A stretch of 64,000 nucleotides of DNA from Burkholderiaceae bacterium. GTDB lineage: Bacteria; Pseudomonadota; Gammaproteobacteria; Burkholderiales; Burkholderiaceae_C. Shown here piece after piece: positions 55,528 through 63,578 of this stretch (its first letter is position 1; the number at the start of each line of letters is the position of its first letter). Where the stretch lies: NCBI GenBank assembly GCA_030123545.1, contig CP126124.1, positions 930,001 through 994,000 of the forward strand, read 5' to 3'. Made by a program: the position numbers and the translations under genes. The notes under the pieces were generated by a model, which was given only the letters and a program-made list of their open reading frames with translations, did no database searches and was not told the DNA's origin.

Positions 55528-55571
55528 GCGGCCTAGACTGGTCCGGTCGCTTCAACCAACCGGAGGAAGAA

Positions 55572-55961
55572 ATGCTGCGCAAGGACTGGAAATTCGATTT
55601 CGCCGCCCGCGATTTGGCCGAGGCTGCGGCTGTCAAGCTCGCGTATCACGAGGAGAGGCTTGCCTTCTGGAAGTCCAAGAAGGAAGAGGTCTGGGCCACG
55701 ATCCGCCGCGAGGGCATCGAAGTCGACGAGAAGATCGCGTTGCAGTGGCGTTCGCCAAAAAGCAGCGACTATGCGCGCGGCGCGCAAGTCATGGTGCGCA
55801 ACGACCTACAGAACGACCTCAACGAAGTATTGGACAAGCTCGCTCACCACACATCGCTACGTGACCAATATCGCGGCTGGAGGGCGACGTTGGAAGCCAA
55901 CCCCGAGGCGAAGCTCCAGCTCGACATCGAGGATTGGCAGTTCTTCTTCGAGCAGCGCTGA
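55572..55961 (+). CDS. hypothetical protein, 129 residues
   Basis: GGAGGAAGAA gives a strong ribosome site. The protein is charged, mostly helical and cytoplasmic (LAYHEERLAFWKSKKEEVW, LNEVLDKLAHHTSLRDQYRGWRATL) and ends in DIEDWQFFFEQR. I recognise no domain. Base composition is less GC-rich than in the core genes, suggesting transfer. It is 77 bases upstream of the regulator at 56039 in the same direction, so they probably form a unit controlled at the inverted repeat. Confidence 0.65.
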   Translation: MLRKDWKFDFAARDLAEAAAVKLAYHEERLAFWKSKKEEVWATIRREGIEVDEKIALQWRSPKSSDYARGAQVMVRNDLQNDLNEVLDKLAHHTSLRDQYRGWRATLEANPEAKLQLDIEDWQFFFEQR

Positions 55962-56038
55962 CTCGGCCCCGAAGCGAACCTTCTTGACGACACGACGACG
56001 CGACAATCTCATTCGCCTCAACCGCCATAGCCATCCCC

Positions 56039-56707
56039 ATGACCAAGGCCGCCCGACTTGCCCACATCTTCCGAAGCCTTCACTCCGGCACACCGGTGAC
56101 CGCGAGGGCGCTGGAGCAAAAATTGGAGGTGTCGCGCGCGACGATTTTCCGTGACCTGGATGTACTCAAGGACCAGTTGGGAGTGCCGATCGCTTGGGAT
56201 GCCGAGGCCGAGTCGTTCCGGCTTCCCGAGCAACCTGCTGACAGGCCGGTCAATTTCATGGTGCCCGGACTGTGGATGGATGCCGAGGAACTCTATGGAA
56301 TGCTCACGGTGATCAACTTGGCGAAGTTGATCGACCCAGGGTTCGTCAACGCTCGCTACCACGCCTACAGCGGGCTCCTGAAACGGATGATGGGGCGTTA
56401 CAACGTGAACGGCTATCGCATCGACCAGAAAATTGCCGTCGAACTTCCGCAGTTGCGTGAAGCACCCAACGAGGCCCTGCGTGTCATCGGACCCGCGCTG
56501 ATGTTGGACCTGAAGGTCAAGCTTCAGACCAAAGAGGGAGCACCTATCGAGGACGGCAGCGCGGTTCTTCCGAAGCGTCTGGTATTGCGTGAGACTGGGT
56601 GGATACTCGAATGCGTTGATGGTCCCGAGGGGTCGGTTCGTTCGATCAAGATGGATGAAATCATTGACGCCGAGCCTGTGGACTGGACGAGTTCAGCGCG
56701 GTGGTAG
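56039..56707 (+). CDS. HTH/WYL-like transcriptional regulator, short form
   Basis: 222 residues. The N-terminus is a winged helix of the HTH_11/DeoR type (RLAHIFRSLHSGTPVTARALEQ, SRATIFRDLDVLK). The C-terminal part (LDLKVKL...LPKRLVLRETGWILECVDGPEGSVRSIKMDEI) resembles a WYL ligand-sensing domain with GWIL in place of WYL. Full WYL regulators have about 300 residues, so this is short. Such regulators often control defence or phage genes, but nothing here proves that. Confidence 0.72.
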   Translation: MTKAARLAHIFRSLHSGTPVTARALEQKLEVSRATIFRDLDVLKDQLGVPIAWDAEAESFRLPEQPADRPVNFMVPGLWMDAEELYGMLTVINLAKLIDPGFVNARYHAYSGLLKRMMGRYNVNGYRIDQKIAVELPQLREAPNEALRVIGPALMLDLKVKLQTKEGAPIEDGSAVLPKRLVLRETGWILECVDGPEGSVRSIKMDEIIDAEPVDWTSSARW

Positions 56708-56828
56708 CCGGTACGTATCCAGCGTTGGGCTGACGATGCGAGGAAAGTGCGAGAACGACACGGCCATCTCTTGTCCCGAGATTCATGGTATGCGTCCGGG
56801 GAACACGTCTTGACGACGCCCGGGCCGA

Positions 56829-58382
56829 TCAGCTCGCAGTGATCGTTGGCTGCCAATGATGCGGCAGTAGTTCCTGGACTCGGCTTGCGGGCTGCGTGGG
56901 TAATCGCTCGAGCACGTCACGCAGGTAGGCATAGGGATCATGCCCGTTGAGCCGCGCCGAGTGCACGAGACTCATTACCGCGGCGGCGCGCTTGCCGGCA
57001 CGCAGGCTGCCGGCGAACAGCCAGTTGTTGCGGCCGAGCGCGATCGGCCGGATCTGGTTCTCGACCCAGTTGTTGTCGGCCGGCAGATCGCCGTCATCGA
57101 GGTAGCGCATCAGCGCCACCCAACGACCCAGGCTGTAGTCGATGGCCCGGGCGGTAGCCGAGCCGTCGGGCACCTTCTGCCGCTGCAATTGCAGCCACTT
57201 GCTCAGTGCGTCGGCCACCGGCCGCGCCTTGAGTTGCCGGATCCGTCGTCTCTCGTTCGGCGCGAGGTCTTGTACCTCGCGTTCGACTTCATACAGCTGT
57301 ACGAAGTATTTCAGCGCCTCCTCGGCCACCAGGCTCTTGTGGTTGATCCACAGGTCGAAGAACTTGCGCCGAGCGTGGGCCAGGCATCCGGCCTCGGTCA
57401 CGCCCATCGTCAGCAGCTGCTTGTAGCCCGAGTAGTCGTCGCAGACCAGCGTGCCGTGCCACCCACCATCGCCCGGCAGCCCGAAGAAGTCGCGCGCATG
57501 CTGCCCGGCGCGACTCTCGGCGAAGTCGAAGACCACCGCCCGGGTCTCGTTGAAGCGGGTCGTGCAGTAGCTCCACAGGTAGGCCCGGTGCGTCTTGCCG
57601 TTGCCCGGCTTGAGCATGGCCACCGGCGTCTCGTCGGCGTGCAGCACGTCGTGCCTGCGCAGCTCTGCCGTCAGCGCGTCGACCAGTGGTTGCAGCTGCG
57701 CGCCGCATTCGCCCACCCACTGCGCCAGGGTCGAGCGCGCGATGGCCAGGCCGGCGCGCTCGAAGATGTGTTCCTGCCTGTACAGCGGCAGGTGATCGAG
57801 GAACTTGGCGACCAGGACCTGAGCCAGCAGCCCGCTCGTGGGAATGCCCTTGTCGATGATGCGCGGCGCCACCGGCGCCTGCACCAGCGTCTGGCAGTGC
57901 GTGCAGACCCACTTGCCGCGCACATGACGCTCGACGGTGAACGTGCCCGGCGCGTAGTCCAGTTTCTCGGCCACGTCCTCGCCGATGCGCTTGAGTGCAC
58001 ACCCGCATGCGCAGGTGGTGCTCTCGGGCTCGTGGCGGATCTCGCGACGCGGCAGGTTCGCCGGCAGCTTCTCGCGCTTGGGCTGATTCTTCTGGCCATC
58101 GTCTTGCTTGCCGGGCAGAACCCTGCCCAGTTTGGCTTGCAGCGCCGCCAGGTCGGCGTCGATGGTCTCTTCGAGCAGGCTCTTTTGCTCGGCGTTGTAA
58201 GCCTCGGACCGGGCCGCGAACTTCAGCCTTTTCAGCACCGCCATCTCGTGGCTGATCTTGTCGATCAGCGCCTGCTTGAAGGCGATCTCGCGGTCCTTGG
58301 CCGCGACGGTGCTCATCAGCGAACGAACTACCTCGCGCAGTTGCGTCGGCTCCAGCGTGTCGATGTGCTCTTGGGCGATCAC
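56829..58382 (-). CDS. tnpC: IS66 transposase TnpC
   Basis: About 517 residues from a GTG at 58382 (start uncertain; the frame is open further upstream). N-terminal coiled coil, zinc-finger-like cysteines (CACGCALK, CTHCQ), then the IS66 DDE domain with HADETPVAML, LVCDDYSGYKQLL and DNNWVENQIRPIALGRNNWLF. Intact, but its element has lost tnpB, which may prevent independent movement. Confidence 0.92.
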   Translation of the reverse strand: MIAQEHIDTLEPTQLREVVRSLMSTVAAKDREIAFKQALIDKISHEMAVLKRLKFAARSEAYNAEQKSLLEETIDADLAALQAKLGRVLPGKQDDGQKNQPKREKLPANLPRREIRHEPESTTCACGCALKRIGEDVAEKLDYAPGTFTVERHVRGKWVCTHCQTLVQAPVAPRIIDKGIPTSGLLAQVLVAKFLDHLPLYRQEHIFERAGLAIARSTLAQWVGECGAQLQPLVDALTAELRRHDVLHADETPVAMLKPGNGKTHRAYLWSYCTTRFNETRAVVFDFAESRAGQHARDFFGLPGDGGWHGTLVCDDYSGYKQLLTMGVTEAGCLAHARRKFFDLWINHKSLVAEEALKYFVQLYEVEREVQDLAPNERRRIRQLKARPVADALSKWLQLQRQKVPDGSATARAIDYSLGRWVALMRYLDDGDLPADNNWVENQIRPIALGRNNWLFAGSLRAGKRAAAVMSLVHSARLNGHDPYAYLRDVLERLPTQPASRVQELLPHHWQPTITAS

Positions 58383-58782
58383 GGAGAGTGATCGTGCACG
58401 AACTTCGAGCCGATGCACATCGGCATATTCGGCAATTGCGCTACAGCACGGTGATGATCCCGGCCTCGCCAATGCGCTGCCAGGGCAGGCCGAGCGCGAG
58501 GGCATCGAGTTGCACACGGGTCAGGCTCAGCGCCCGGACGCTGTCCCGGGGCCAGACGAACCTGCCGCGATTGAGGCGGCGGGCCGCAAGCCACACGCCG
58601 ATGCCGTCGTGCACGAGCACCTTCATGCGGTTGGCGCGCCGGTTGGCAAACAGGTACGCATGGTGCGGGCGGGCCGCACCGAAGACGTGCACCACGCGCG
58701 CCAGCGCCGTCTCGGTGCCGGCCCGCATGTCCAGCGGCTCAATGGCCAGCTGCGCTGCCCCCAGGTTTCGTAGCACTTCGAT

Positions 58783-59658
58783 CTAGAGCCCAGGGGTTTG
58801 CATCGTAGCTGATGCGGGTGGTTGCGCGTTGCCGCCAGCATGCTGGCGGCAACGCGCGGCGAACACGGCCGGCGGCACGTACCCGAGGGTGCTGTGCGGC
58901 CGGTGGTGGTTGTAGTCCTCGCGCCAGTTGTCGACGACGCTGCGCATGTGGCTCAGGCTGGCGAACCAGTGCTGCGACAGGCACTCGTCGCGGAAGCGGC
59001 TATTGAAGCTCTCGATGTAGGCGTTCTGAACCGGCTTGCCGGGCTGGATGAAGCGTAGCTCGACGCCGTTGCTGGCCGCCCAGGTCTGCATCGTCCTGCC
59101 GGCGAACTCCGGCCCGTTGTCGGTTCGGATCACCTTGGGCAGCCCGCGTTCGGCCTTGACCTGGTCGAGCACCCGCGTGACGTACAGCGCCGGGATCGAT
59201 GTGTCCACGGCGATCTGCACCGCCTCCTTGCTGCAGTCGTCCACGACCGTCAGCGTCTTGACCCGCCGGCCGTTGGCAAGTTCGTCGAACACGAAGTCCA
59301 TGCTCCACACCTCGTTGGGTTGGATGGGGCGCACGAGCGGTTGCCGTTCGGGCACCGGCAGCTTCTTGCGTCGCCGCTTGCGCACCATCAGGCCTTCCTC
59401 ACGGTAGACCCGGTACGTGCGCTTGACGTTGATCGCCCAGCCGTCGATTCGCAGGCGGCTGTGCAGCATCCGGTAGCCGTGGCGGCGATGCTGGCCGGCG
59501 AGCTCCGTCAGGCGCTCGCGCAGCCGGCCGTTGCCGTCGTCGCGGGGTTGGTAGCGCAGGGTGCTGGCGCTCATGCTTACCAGCCTCAAGGCCTGGCGCT
59601 CGCTCAAGCCTCGTTCCTGCAACTGCCGCACGACCTCGCGACGCGCCGCCACGGCCAC
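58783..59658 (-). CDS. IS3-family transposase OrfB
   Basis: rve-type DDE integrase domain: VWSMDFVFD, TDNGPEF and YIESFNSRFRDECL give the DDE triad. It is read by -1 frameshift from orfA; a GTG at 59658 could start a separate OrfB of 291 residues. Intact. Confidence 0.9.
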   Translation of the reverse strand: MAVAARREVVRQLQERGLSERQALRLVSMSASTLRYQPRDDGNGRLRERLTELAGQHRRHGYRMLHSRLRIDGWAINVKRTYRVYREEGLMVRKRRRKKLPVPERQPLVRPIQPNEVWSMDFVFDELANGRRVKTLTVVDDCSKEAVQIAVDTSIPALYVTRVLDQVKAERGLPKVIRTDNGPEFAGRTMQTWAASNGVELRFIQPGKPVQNAYIESFNSRFRDECLSQHWFASLSHMRSVVDNWREDYNHHRPHSTLGYVPPAVFAARCRQHAGGNAQPPASATMQTPGL

Positions 59659-59918
59659 TATTTTCCCTTGAGCACCTCGCGCATCGCGTCGATCTCGAGC
59701 ATCGAGTTGGCCAGCAACTTCTTGAGCTTCGTGTTCTCGGCCTCGAGCGCCTTCAAGCGCTGCGCGTCCGACACGTTCATGCCGCCGAACTTGGCCTTCC
59801 AGGCGTAGTAGCTCGGCTCGCTGAAACCATGCTTCCTGCACAGCTCCTTGACCGGCAATCCGGCATCGGCCTCGCGCAGAAAGCCAATGATCTGCTCCTC
59901 GGTGTATCGCTTCTTCAT
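59658..59918 (-). CDS. IS3-family transposase OrfA
   Basis: 86 residues from ATG 59918 (MKKRYTEEQIIGF). Helix-turn-helix (LPVKELCRKHGFSEPSYYAWK) followed by a leucine-zipper-like coil. The end carries the slippery heptamer GGGAAAA (59661-59667 on the - strand) just before the TAG, typical for programmed -1 frameshifting to make the OrfAB transposase. Confidence 0.9.
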   Translation of the reverse strand: MKKRYTEEQIIGFLREADAGLPVKELCRKHGFSEPSYYAWKAKFGGMNVSDAQRLKALEAENTKLKKLLANSMLEIDAMREVLKGK

Positions 59919-60009
59919 CGGTCCGATCTCCAATTCGGGTGATCGGACTCTAGAACTACCTGCTACGAATCCCCGGGGGCAGCGCACAGCCACACGGCGT
60001 CCACTCGGA

Positions 60010-60369
60010 TCACCGCAGCAACTCGCGCATCCAGGCCCCGAAGTCGGCCGCGGCCGACACCGGCCAGGTGATCGTCATCGTGGTGGCTCCTCGGCGCAGC
60101 TGGATCTGGATGCCGCGCTCGTGCATGGGCGGCACCCTCGCCGGCAGCGACACCGGCACGAACTCGCCAGTGGCAGAGGGCAGCGCGGTTCGTCCTTCGC
60201 GCGCCAGCTGTCGCCACCGGTGCACGACATTGGCGTTGATGCCGTGCGACATCGCCACCTTGGCCACCGACGCGCCAGGGGCGTCGCATTCGGCCATCAC
60301 TTGCGCCCGCAGCTGCGCGTTGTAGCGCCGCCTCGATCCAGATCCTGAAGAAGGTCTGTCGCTTGCCAT
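60010..60369 (-). CDS. tnpA: IS66 accessory protein TnpA
   Basis: 119 residues from ATG 60369 (a GTG 9 bases upstream is possible). RRYNAQLRAQVMAECDAPGASVAKVAMSHGINANVVHRW is a helix-turn-helix of the TnpA/IS66 OrfA type when read in two parts around residues 14-52. It is the first gene of the IS66 operon and overlaps tnpB as GTGA. Confidence 0.88.
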   Translation of the reverse strand: MASDRPSSGSGSRRRYNAQLRAQVMAECDAPGASVAKVAMSHGINANVVHRWRQLAREGRTALPSATGEFVPVSLPARVPPMHERGIQIQLRRGATTMTITWPVSAAADFGAWMRELLR

Positions 60370-60448
60370 CGTGTCCACCTGTTGCTATGTGGACACGATC
60401 CTTCACGTCCCAGCGCTCGGAATCAAGATGGGTTTGCCGGACGCATAC

Positions 60449-60691
60449 GATTCATGCGCGTTGTCATCGGTTGGCTGCGCGGTCGCTCGCGTGGTCATGG
60501 ACGCGGCGCTTGCCGGTGACATGCAGGCCGCCAGTGCTTCAGCGCCTGTCTGTGACACATTCGGCGCTGTCATTGCTAACGGTCGCGTGTGCACTGTTGA
60601 CGGTCCTGTGGCACTGCACTGCCTACTGGACTGGATCAGCGATGGCACTGCGCGAGGGACTGCTTCGCTAGCCGAACATCAAGCAAAAAGG
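60449..60691 (+). other. spacer between IS66 and the nuclease-like gene
   Basis: Begins with the right copy of GATTCATG. Frames crossing the reconstructed insertion site stay open, but none resembles a known protein or has a ribosome site. I see no certain gene here. Confidence 0.4.
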
Positions 60692-61198
60692 CTAAACGGG
60701 CGCAGCGTGCTTACCCTCGCACACGGCAATGATTCGGTTCGCCAGTTCCTGTGTGGTCAGGCACCGATACGGGGTGTAGCGGTCAGCACTACCTTCCGCC
60801 TTGCTGGGCCGAATGACCCACTTGCCTGATATGTCCTTGCCCACTTTGGGCAGAAGCGCCATCGGTATGAACCATGTGGCTACAAAGTGCGTCAGCTCCT
60901 CGTTGAACAGAGCGGCGACAAGATAGGCACGCCGTGCCTCATTGAACGTAGCTTGCCGGACTTGGAAATGGACGACGTTGCCGCGTTTCTCGGAGTTGCG
61001 CTTGCGGAGTGACACCGTGCGGCATTTCAACTGGATGGCGACCGAGTTGCCCGTGACCTTGTCGAAGAAAAGCACGTCCAACCCGTCATCGTCGGCAAGA
61101 GGCTGGAACGGCGACAAGCGTCCATCGCTGGCCATCATCACTGCATTGACCAGCAGGTTCTCGCCTATTGCTCCGATCTGGGTTGAGGACAGCGGCAT
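60692..61198 (-). CDS. PD-(D/E)XK-like nuclease-fold protein, 168 residues
   Basis: GAIGENLLVNAVMMASDGRL...DDDGLDVLFFDKVTGNSVAIQLKCR has the order of a PD-(D/E)XK core: a helix with Glu, then GxD, then Q-x-K in place of E-x-K. This layout is found in restriction-like and DUF4365-like proteins. No methylase or helicase is next to it, so its role is unknown. Lower GC than the core genes and location between an IS and a tRNA suggest acquisition by transfer. Confidence 0.68.
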   Translation of the reverse strand: MPLSSTQIGAIGENLLVNAVMMASDGRLSPFQPLADDDGLDVLFFDKVTGNSVAIQLKCRTVSLRKRNSEKRGNVVHFQVRQATFNEARRAYLVAALFNEELTHFVATWFIPMALLPKVGKDISGKWVIRPSKAEGSADRYTPYRCLTTQELANRIIAVCEGKHAAPV

Positions 61199-61249
61199 TC
61201 ATTCAACTCGTTGTAGGCTCATCCGATTTCTACCGCATTTACACATGTC

Positions 61250-61290
61250 AAAACGAAAACCCCTGGCAGATCGCCGATCTACCAGGGGCT
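61250..61290 (-). terminator. tRNA-Met terminator
   Basis: CCCCTGG (61260-61266) and CCAGGGG (61282-61288), with inner GATC/GATC pairing, give a strong stem. On the - strand a T-rich run follows (A-rich at 61250-61259 on +). Confidence 0.85.
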
Positions 61291-61296
61291 GGATGT

Positions 61297-61373
61297 TGGT
61301 GGCGCTTCACGGACTCGAACCGCGGACCTGTGGATTATGATTCCATCGCTCTAACCGACTGAGCTAAAGCGCC
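61297..61373 (-). tRNA. tRNA-Met (anticodon CAT)
   Basis: 77 nt with encoded CCA. Acceptor arms GGCGCTT and AAGCGCC pair fully. The D arm has GCTC/GAGC, the T loop is TTCGAGT, and the anticodon loop ATCATAA gives CAT. One A-C mismatch appears at the first pair of the anticodon stem. It is probably the elongator tRNA; a tRNA-Ile2, with the same unmodified anticodon, is less likely. Confidence 0.93.
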
Positions 61374-61413
61374 GAGCCGCGAATTATATCTTTCGGTCGC
61401 GCTCCGGGCCGGC

Positions 61414-62193
61414 CTACGCGTCACGGAACTGCGGCTTGCGCTTGTTCACGAACGCGTCCATGCCTTCCTTCTGGTCGGCGGTCGCGAACAGGGCATGGAA
61501 CAGCCGGCGCTCGAACATCACGCCGTCCGACAGGCCGCTCTCGAACGCGCGATTCACCGATTCCTTGGCCGCCATCACCGCGATCTGCGAGTAGTCGCAG
61601 ATCATCAGCGCCGCGGCCAGCGTCTCGTCCATCAGCTTGTCCAGCGGCACGATGCGGCTCACCAGCCCGGCGCGCTCCGCTTCGGTGGCGTCCATCATGC
61701 GGCCGGTCAGCGCCATGTCCATCGCTTTCGCCTTGCCGACCGCGCGTGGCAGCCGCTGCGTGCCGCCGGCGCCGGGGATGACGCCGAGCTTGATCTCGGG
61801 CTGGCCGAAGCGCGCGTTGTCGGCGGCGATGATGAAGTCGCACATCATCGCCAGCTCGCAGCCGCCGCCTAAAGCGAAGCCGCTGACCGCGGCGATCACC
61901 GGCTTTCGCACGGAGCGGATCTGCTCCCAGTTGCGGGTGATGTAGTCGCCCTTGTAGACGTCGGAAAAGCTGTAGGTGGCCATCGCGCCGATGTCGGCAC
62001 CGGCGGCGAACGCCTTCTCGTTGCCGGTGACGATCATGCAGCCGATCGCCGTGTCCTGGTCGAAGCCCTTGAGCGCCGCGCCCAGCTCGTCCATCAGCTG
62101 GTTGTTCAGCGCATTGAGCTGCTTCGGGCGGTTCAGCGTGACGATGCCGACCTTGCCGGCCTCGGTGCGCACCGTGATCAATTCATAGTCCAT
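61414..62193 (-). CDS. enoyl-CoA hydratase (crotonase family), probably PaaF-like
   Basis: Hydrates a trans-2-enoyl-CoA. ATG 62193 follows CGGAG at good spacing, giving 259 residues. AFAAGADIGAM is the first oxyanion-hole segment. SGFALGGGCELAMMCDF holds the second and catalytic Glu, and FGQPEIKLGVIPGAGGTQRL the other Glu. Divergent from paaG, with 157 bases between; a role in phenylacetate or fatty acid degradation is inferred from context. Confidence 0.92.
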   Translation of the reverse strand: MDYELITVRTEAGKVGIVTLNRPKQLNALNNQLMDELGAALKGFDQDTAIGCMIVTGNEKAFAAGADIGAMATYSFSDVYKGDYITRNWEQIRSVRKPVIAAVSGFALGGGCELAMMCDFIIAADNARFGQPEIKLGVIPGAGGTQRLPRAVGKAKAMDMALTGRMMDATEAERAGLVSRIVPLDKLMDETLAAALMICDYSQIAVMAAKESVNRAFESGLSDGVMFERRLFHALFATADQKEGMDAFVNKRKPQFRDA

Positions 62194-62350
62194 CGTCGTC
62201 TCCGGCATCGCGTTTGCAATGCGCGGACTATACCGAACGGCTTTCGATGCTGCCGGCCGCACGAGGCGCGCGGCGATCCACGGCACCGGGCCGTCCCTGC
62301 GACCAGTTGATGGAGGCCGTTGGTGATAAATTCAGATGCAGGAGGCAACC
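62194..62350. other. divergent promoter region of the paa genes
   Basis: No gene. GATAAAT at about 62326 and a strong AGGAGG at 62340-62345 serve paaG; the rest is GC-rich. No clear operator recognised. Confidence 0.4.
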
Positions 62351-63145
62351 ATGGCCGAACCCACCGTTCTGTATGCGGAGCAGGGCGCCGTCGCGGTCGC
62401 GACGCTGAATCGCCCGCAATCGCTGAACAGCTTCACGCGGCAGATGCACCACGACCTGTGGGCCGCGCTGGACCGCGCCGAGGGCAATCCGGCGATTCGC
62501 GCGCTGGTCATCACAGGCGCCGGCCGCGGTTTCTGCGCTGGCGCCGACCTGTCGGAATTCGACTTCACGCCCGGCCCCGGCCTGGCCGAGCGCGCGAACC
62601 CGGGGCCGATCATCGAGCAGGCATTCAACCCGACCGCGCGCAGACTTGTGGCGCTGCGCATGCCGACGGTGGCGGCGGTGAACGGCGTCGCCGCCGGCGC
62701 CGGCGCGTCGCTGGCGATGTGCTGCGATATCGCGATCGCCGCGCCGTCGGCCAGCTTCATCCAGGCGTTTTCGAAGATCGGCCTGATCCCCGACGCCGGC
62801 GGCAGCGGGCTGCTGGTCGAGCGCCTGGGCCTGGCGCGCGCGCTGGCGCTGGCGATGACCGGCGACAAGCTGCCGGCCGCGCAGGCGAAGGACTGGGGGC
62901 TGATCTGGGATGTGGCCGACGACTGCGTGGCCGCAGCAACTGCGCTTAGCCAGCGTCTGGCCGAGATGCCGACGCGCGCGCTGGTCGCCACGCGCACGCT
63001 GCTGCACGGCGCCGGCACGCGCAGCTTCGATGCGCAGTTGGATGCAGAACGCGACGCGCAGTCGGCGCTCGGTCGCACGCACGATTACATCGAAGGCGTG
63101 ACCGCGTTCCTGGAAAAGCGCGTGCCCAAATTCACGGGCGAATGA
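62351..63145 (+). CDS. paaG: PaaG, ring 1,2-epoxyphenylacetyl-CoA isomerase
   Basis: Crotonase-family isomerase that turns the ring epoxide of phenylacetyl-CoA into an oxepin. ATG 62351 follows AGGAGG; 264 residues. GRGFCAGADLSEFDF and VNGVAAGAGASLAMCCD are the oxyanion-hole blocks. SFIQAFSKIGLIPDAGGS with Asp in place of one catalytic Glu is typical of PaaG rather than a hydratase. It is followed by paaI one base after its stop. Confidence 0.92.
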   Translation: MAEPTVLYAEQGAVAVATLNRPQSLNSFTRQMHHDLWAALDRAEGNPAIRALVITGAGRGFCAGADLSEFDFTPGPGLAERANPGPIIEQAFNPTARRLVALRMPTVAAVNGVAAGAGASLAMCCDIAIAAPSASFIQAFSKIGLIPDAGGSGLLVERLGLARALALAMTGDKLPAAQAKDWGLIWDVADDCVAAATALSQRLAEMPTRALVATRTLLHGAGTRSFDAQLDAERDAQSALGRTHDYIEGVTAFLEKRVPKFTGE

Positions 63146-63146
63146 G

Positions 63147-63578
63147 ATGGATGCCGCAATCCTTGCCCGCAAGGTCGGCGAAGCGATGTTCGCCGTCGAC
63201 ACCGCGTCGCGCGAATTCATGCAGATGGAACTGCTCGCGTGCGAGCCGGGCCGCGCGCGCATGCGCATGACGGTACGCGAACAGCACCTGAACGGCCACC
63301 AGATCTGCCACGGCGGCTTCATCTTCACGCTGGCGGATTCCACCTTCGCGTTCGCCTGCAACAGCCGCAATCACAACACCGTCGCGGCCGGCTGCAGCAT
63401 CGAATTCCTCAAGTCCGCGCGGCTCGGCGACGAACTGACCTGCGAGGGCGTCGAGCAGACGCAAAGCGGACGCCACGGCGTGTACGACATGCGGGTGACG
63501 AACCAGCGGGGCGAGGTGGTCGCGCTGTTTCGCGGAAAGAGCGCGCAGATCCAGGGCCATGTGATCGAGGAGCCGTGA
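63147..63578 (+). CDS. paaI: PaaI, hydroxyphenylacetyl-CoA thioesterase
   Basis: 143-residue hot-dog-fold thioesterase that rescues CoA from dead-end products. LNGHQICHGGFIFTLADSTFAFACN contains the HGG motif and the catalytic Asp (seen in two parts around residues 51-72). It lies between paaG and paaK; the stop shares one base with the paaK ATG. Confidence 0.94.
   Translation: MDAAILARKVGEAMFAVDTASREFMQMELLACEPGRARMRMTVREQHLNGHQICHGGFIFTLADSTFAFACNSRNHNTVAAGCSIEFLKSARLGDELTCEGVEQTQSGRHGVYDMRVTNQRGEVVALFRGKSAQIQGHVIEEP

Larger units (their letters stand above)
58751..59986 (-). mobile_element. IS3-family (IS407-like group) element nested in IS66
   Basis: 1236 bp with TG...CA ends and inverted repeats starting TGCGCTGCCCCC. 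CAGC is duplicated on both sides (58747-58750 and 59987-59990), a 4-bp target as expected for the IS407 group. Two frames, orfA and orfB, are joined by a -1 slippery site. Confidence 0.94.
58441..60013 (-). pseudogene. tnpB: IS66 tnpB split by the IS3 element
   Basis: The first 9 codons (GTG at 60013, overlapping the tnpA stop as GTGA, to 59987) encode VIRVDAVWL. The remainder lies at 58441-58746 and starts AIEPLDMRAG. Joining them at the CAGC duplication gives a continuous 110-residue TnpB, so a single insertion broke the gene. Confidence 0.93.
56788..60448 (-). mobile_element. IS66-family element, interrupted by an IS3-family element
   Basis: The ends are imperfect inverted repeats beginning GTATGCGTCCGG. 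The 8-bp direct repeat GATTCATG flanks both (56780-56787 and 60449-60456), the expected IS66 target duplication. Genes tnpA, tnpB and tnpC run on the - strand. Without the nested element and its duplicated 4 bases, the length would be about 2421 bp, normal for IS66. Confidence 0.95.

Noticed and set aside
56736..60671. A gene interrupted by IS66, since frames stay open across the rejoined GATTCATG site
   Set aside because: No ribosome site, no recognisable protein, and two different frames are open, as expected for GC-rich DNA. An interrupted gene is possible but not supported.
61297..61373. tRNA-Met as an attachment site of an integrative element
   Set aside because: No integrase gene and no second copy of the tRNA 3' end were seen in the window.
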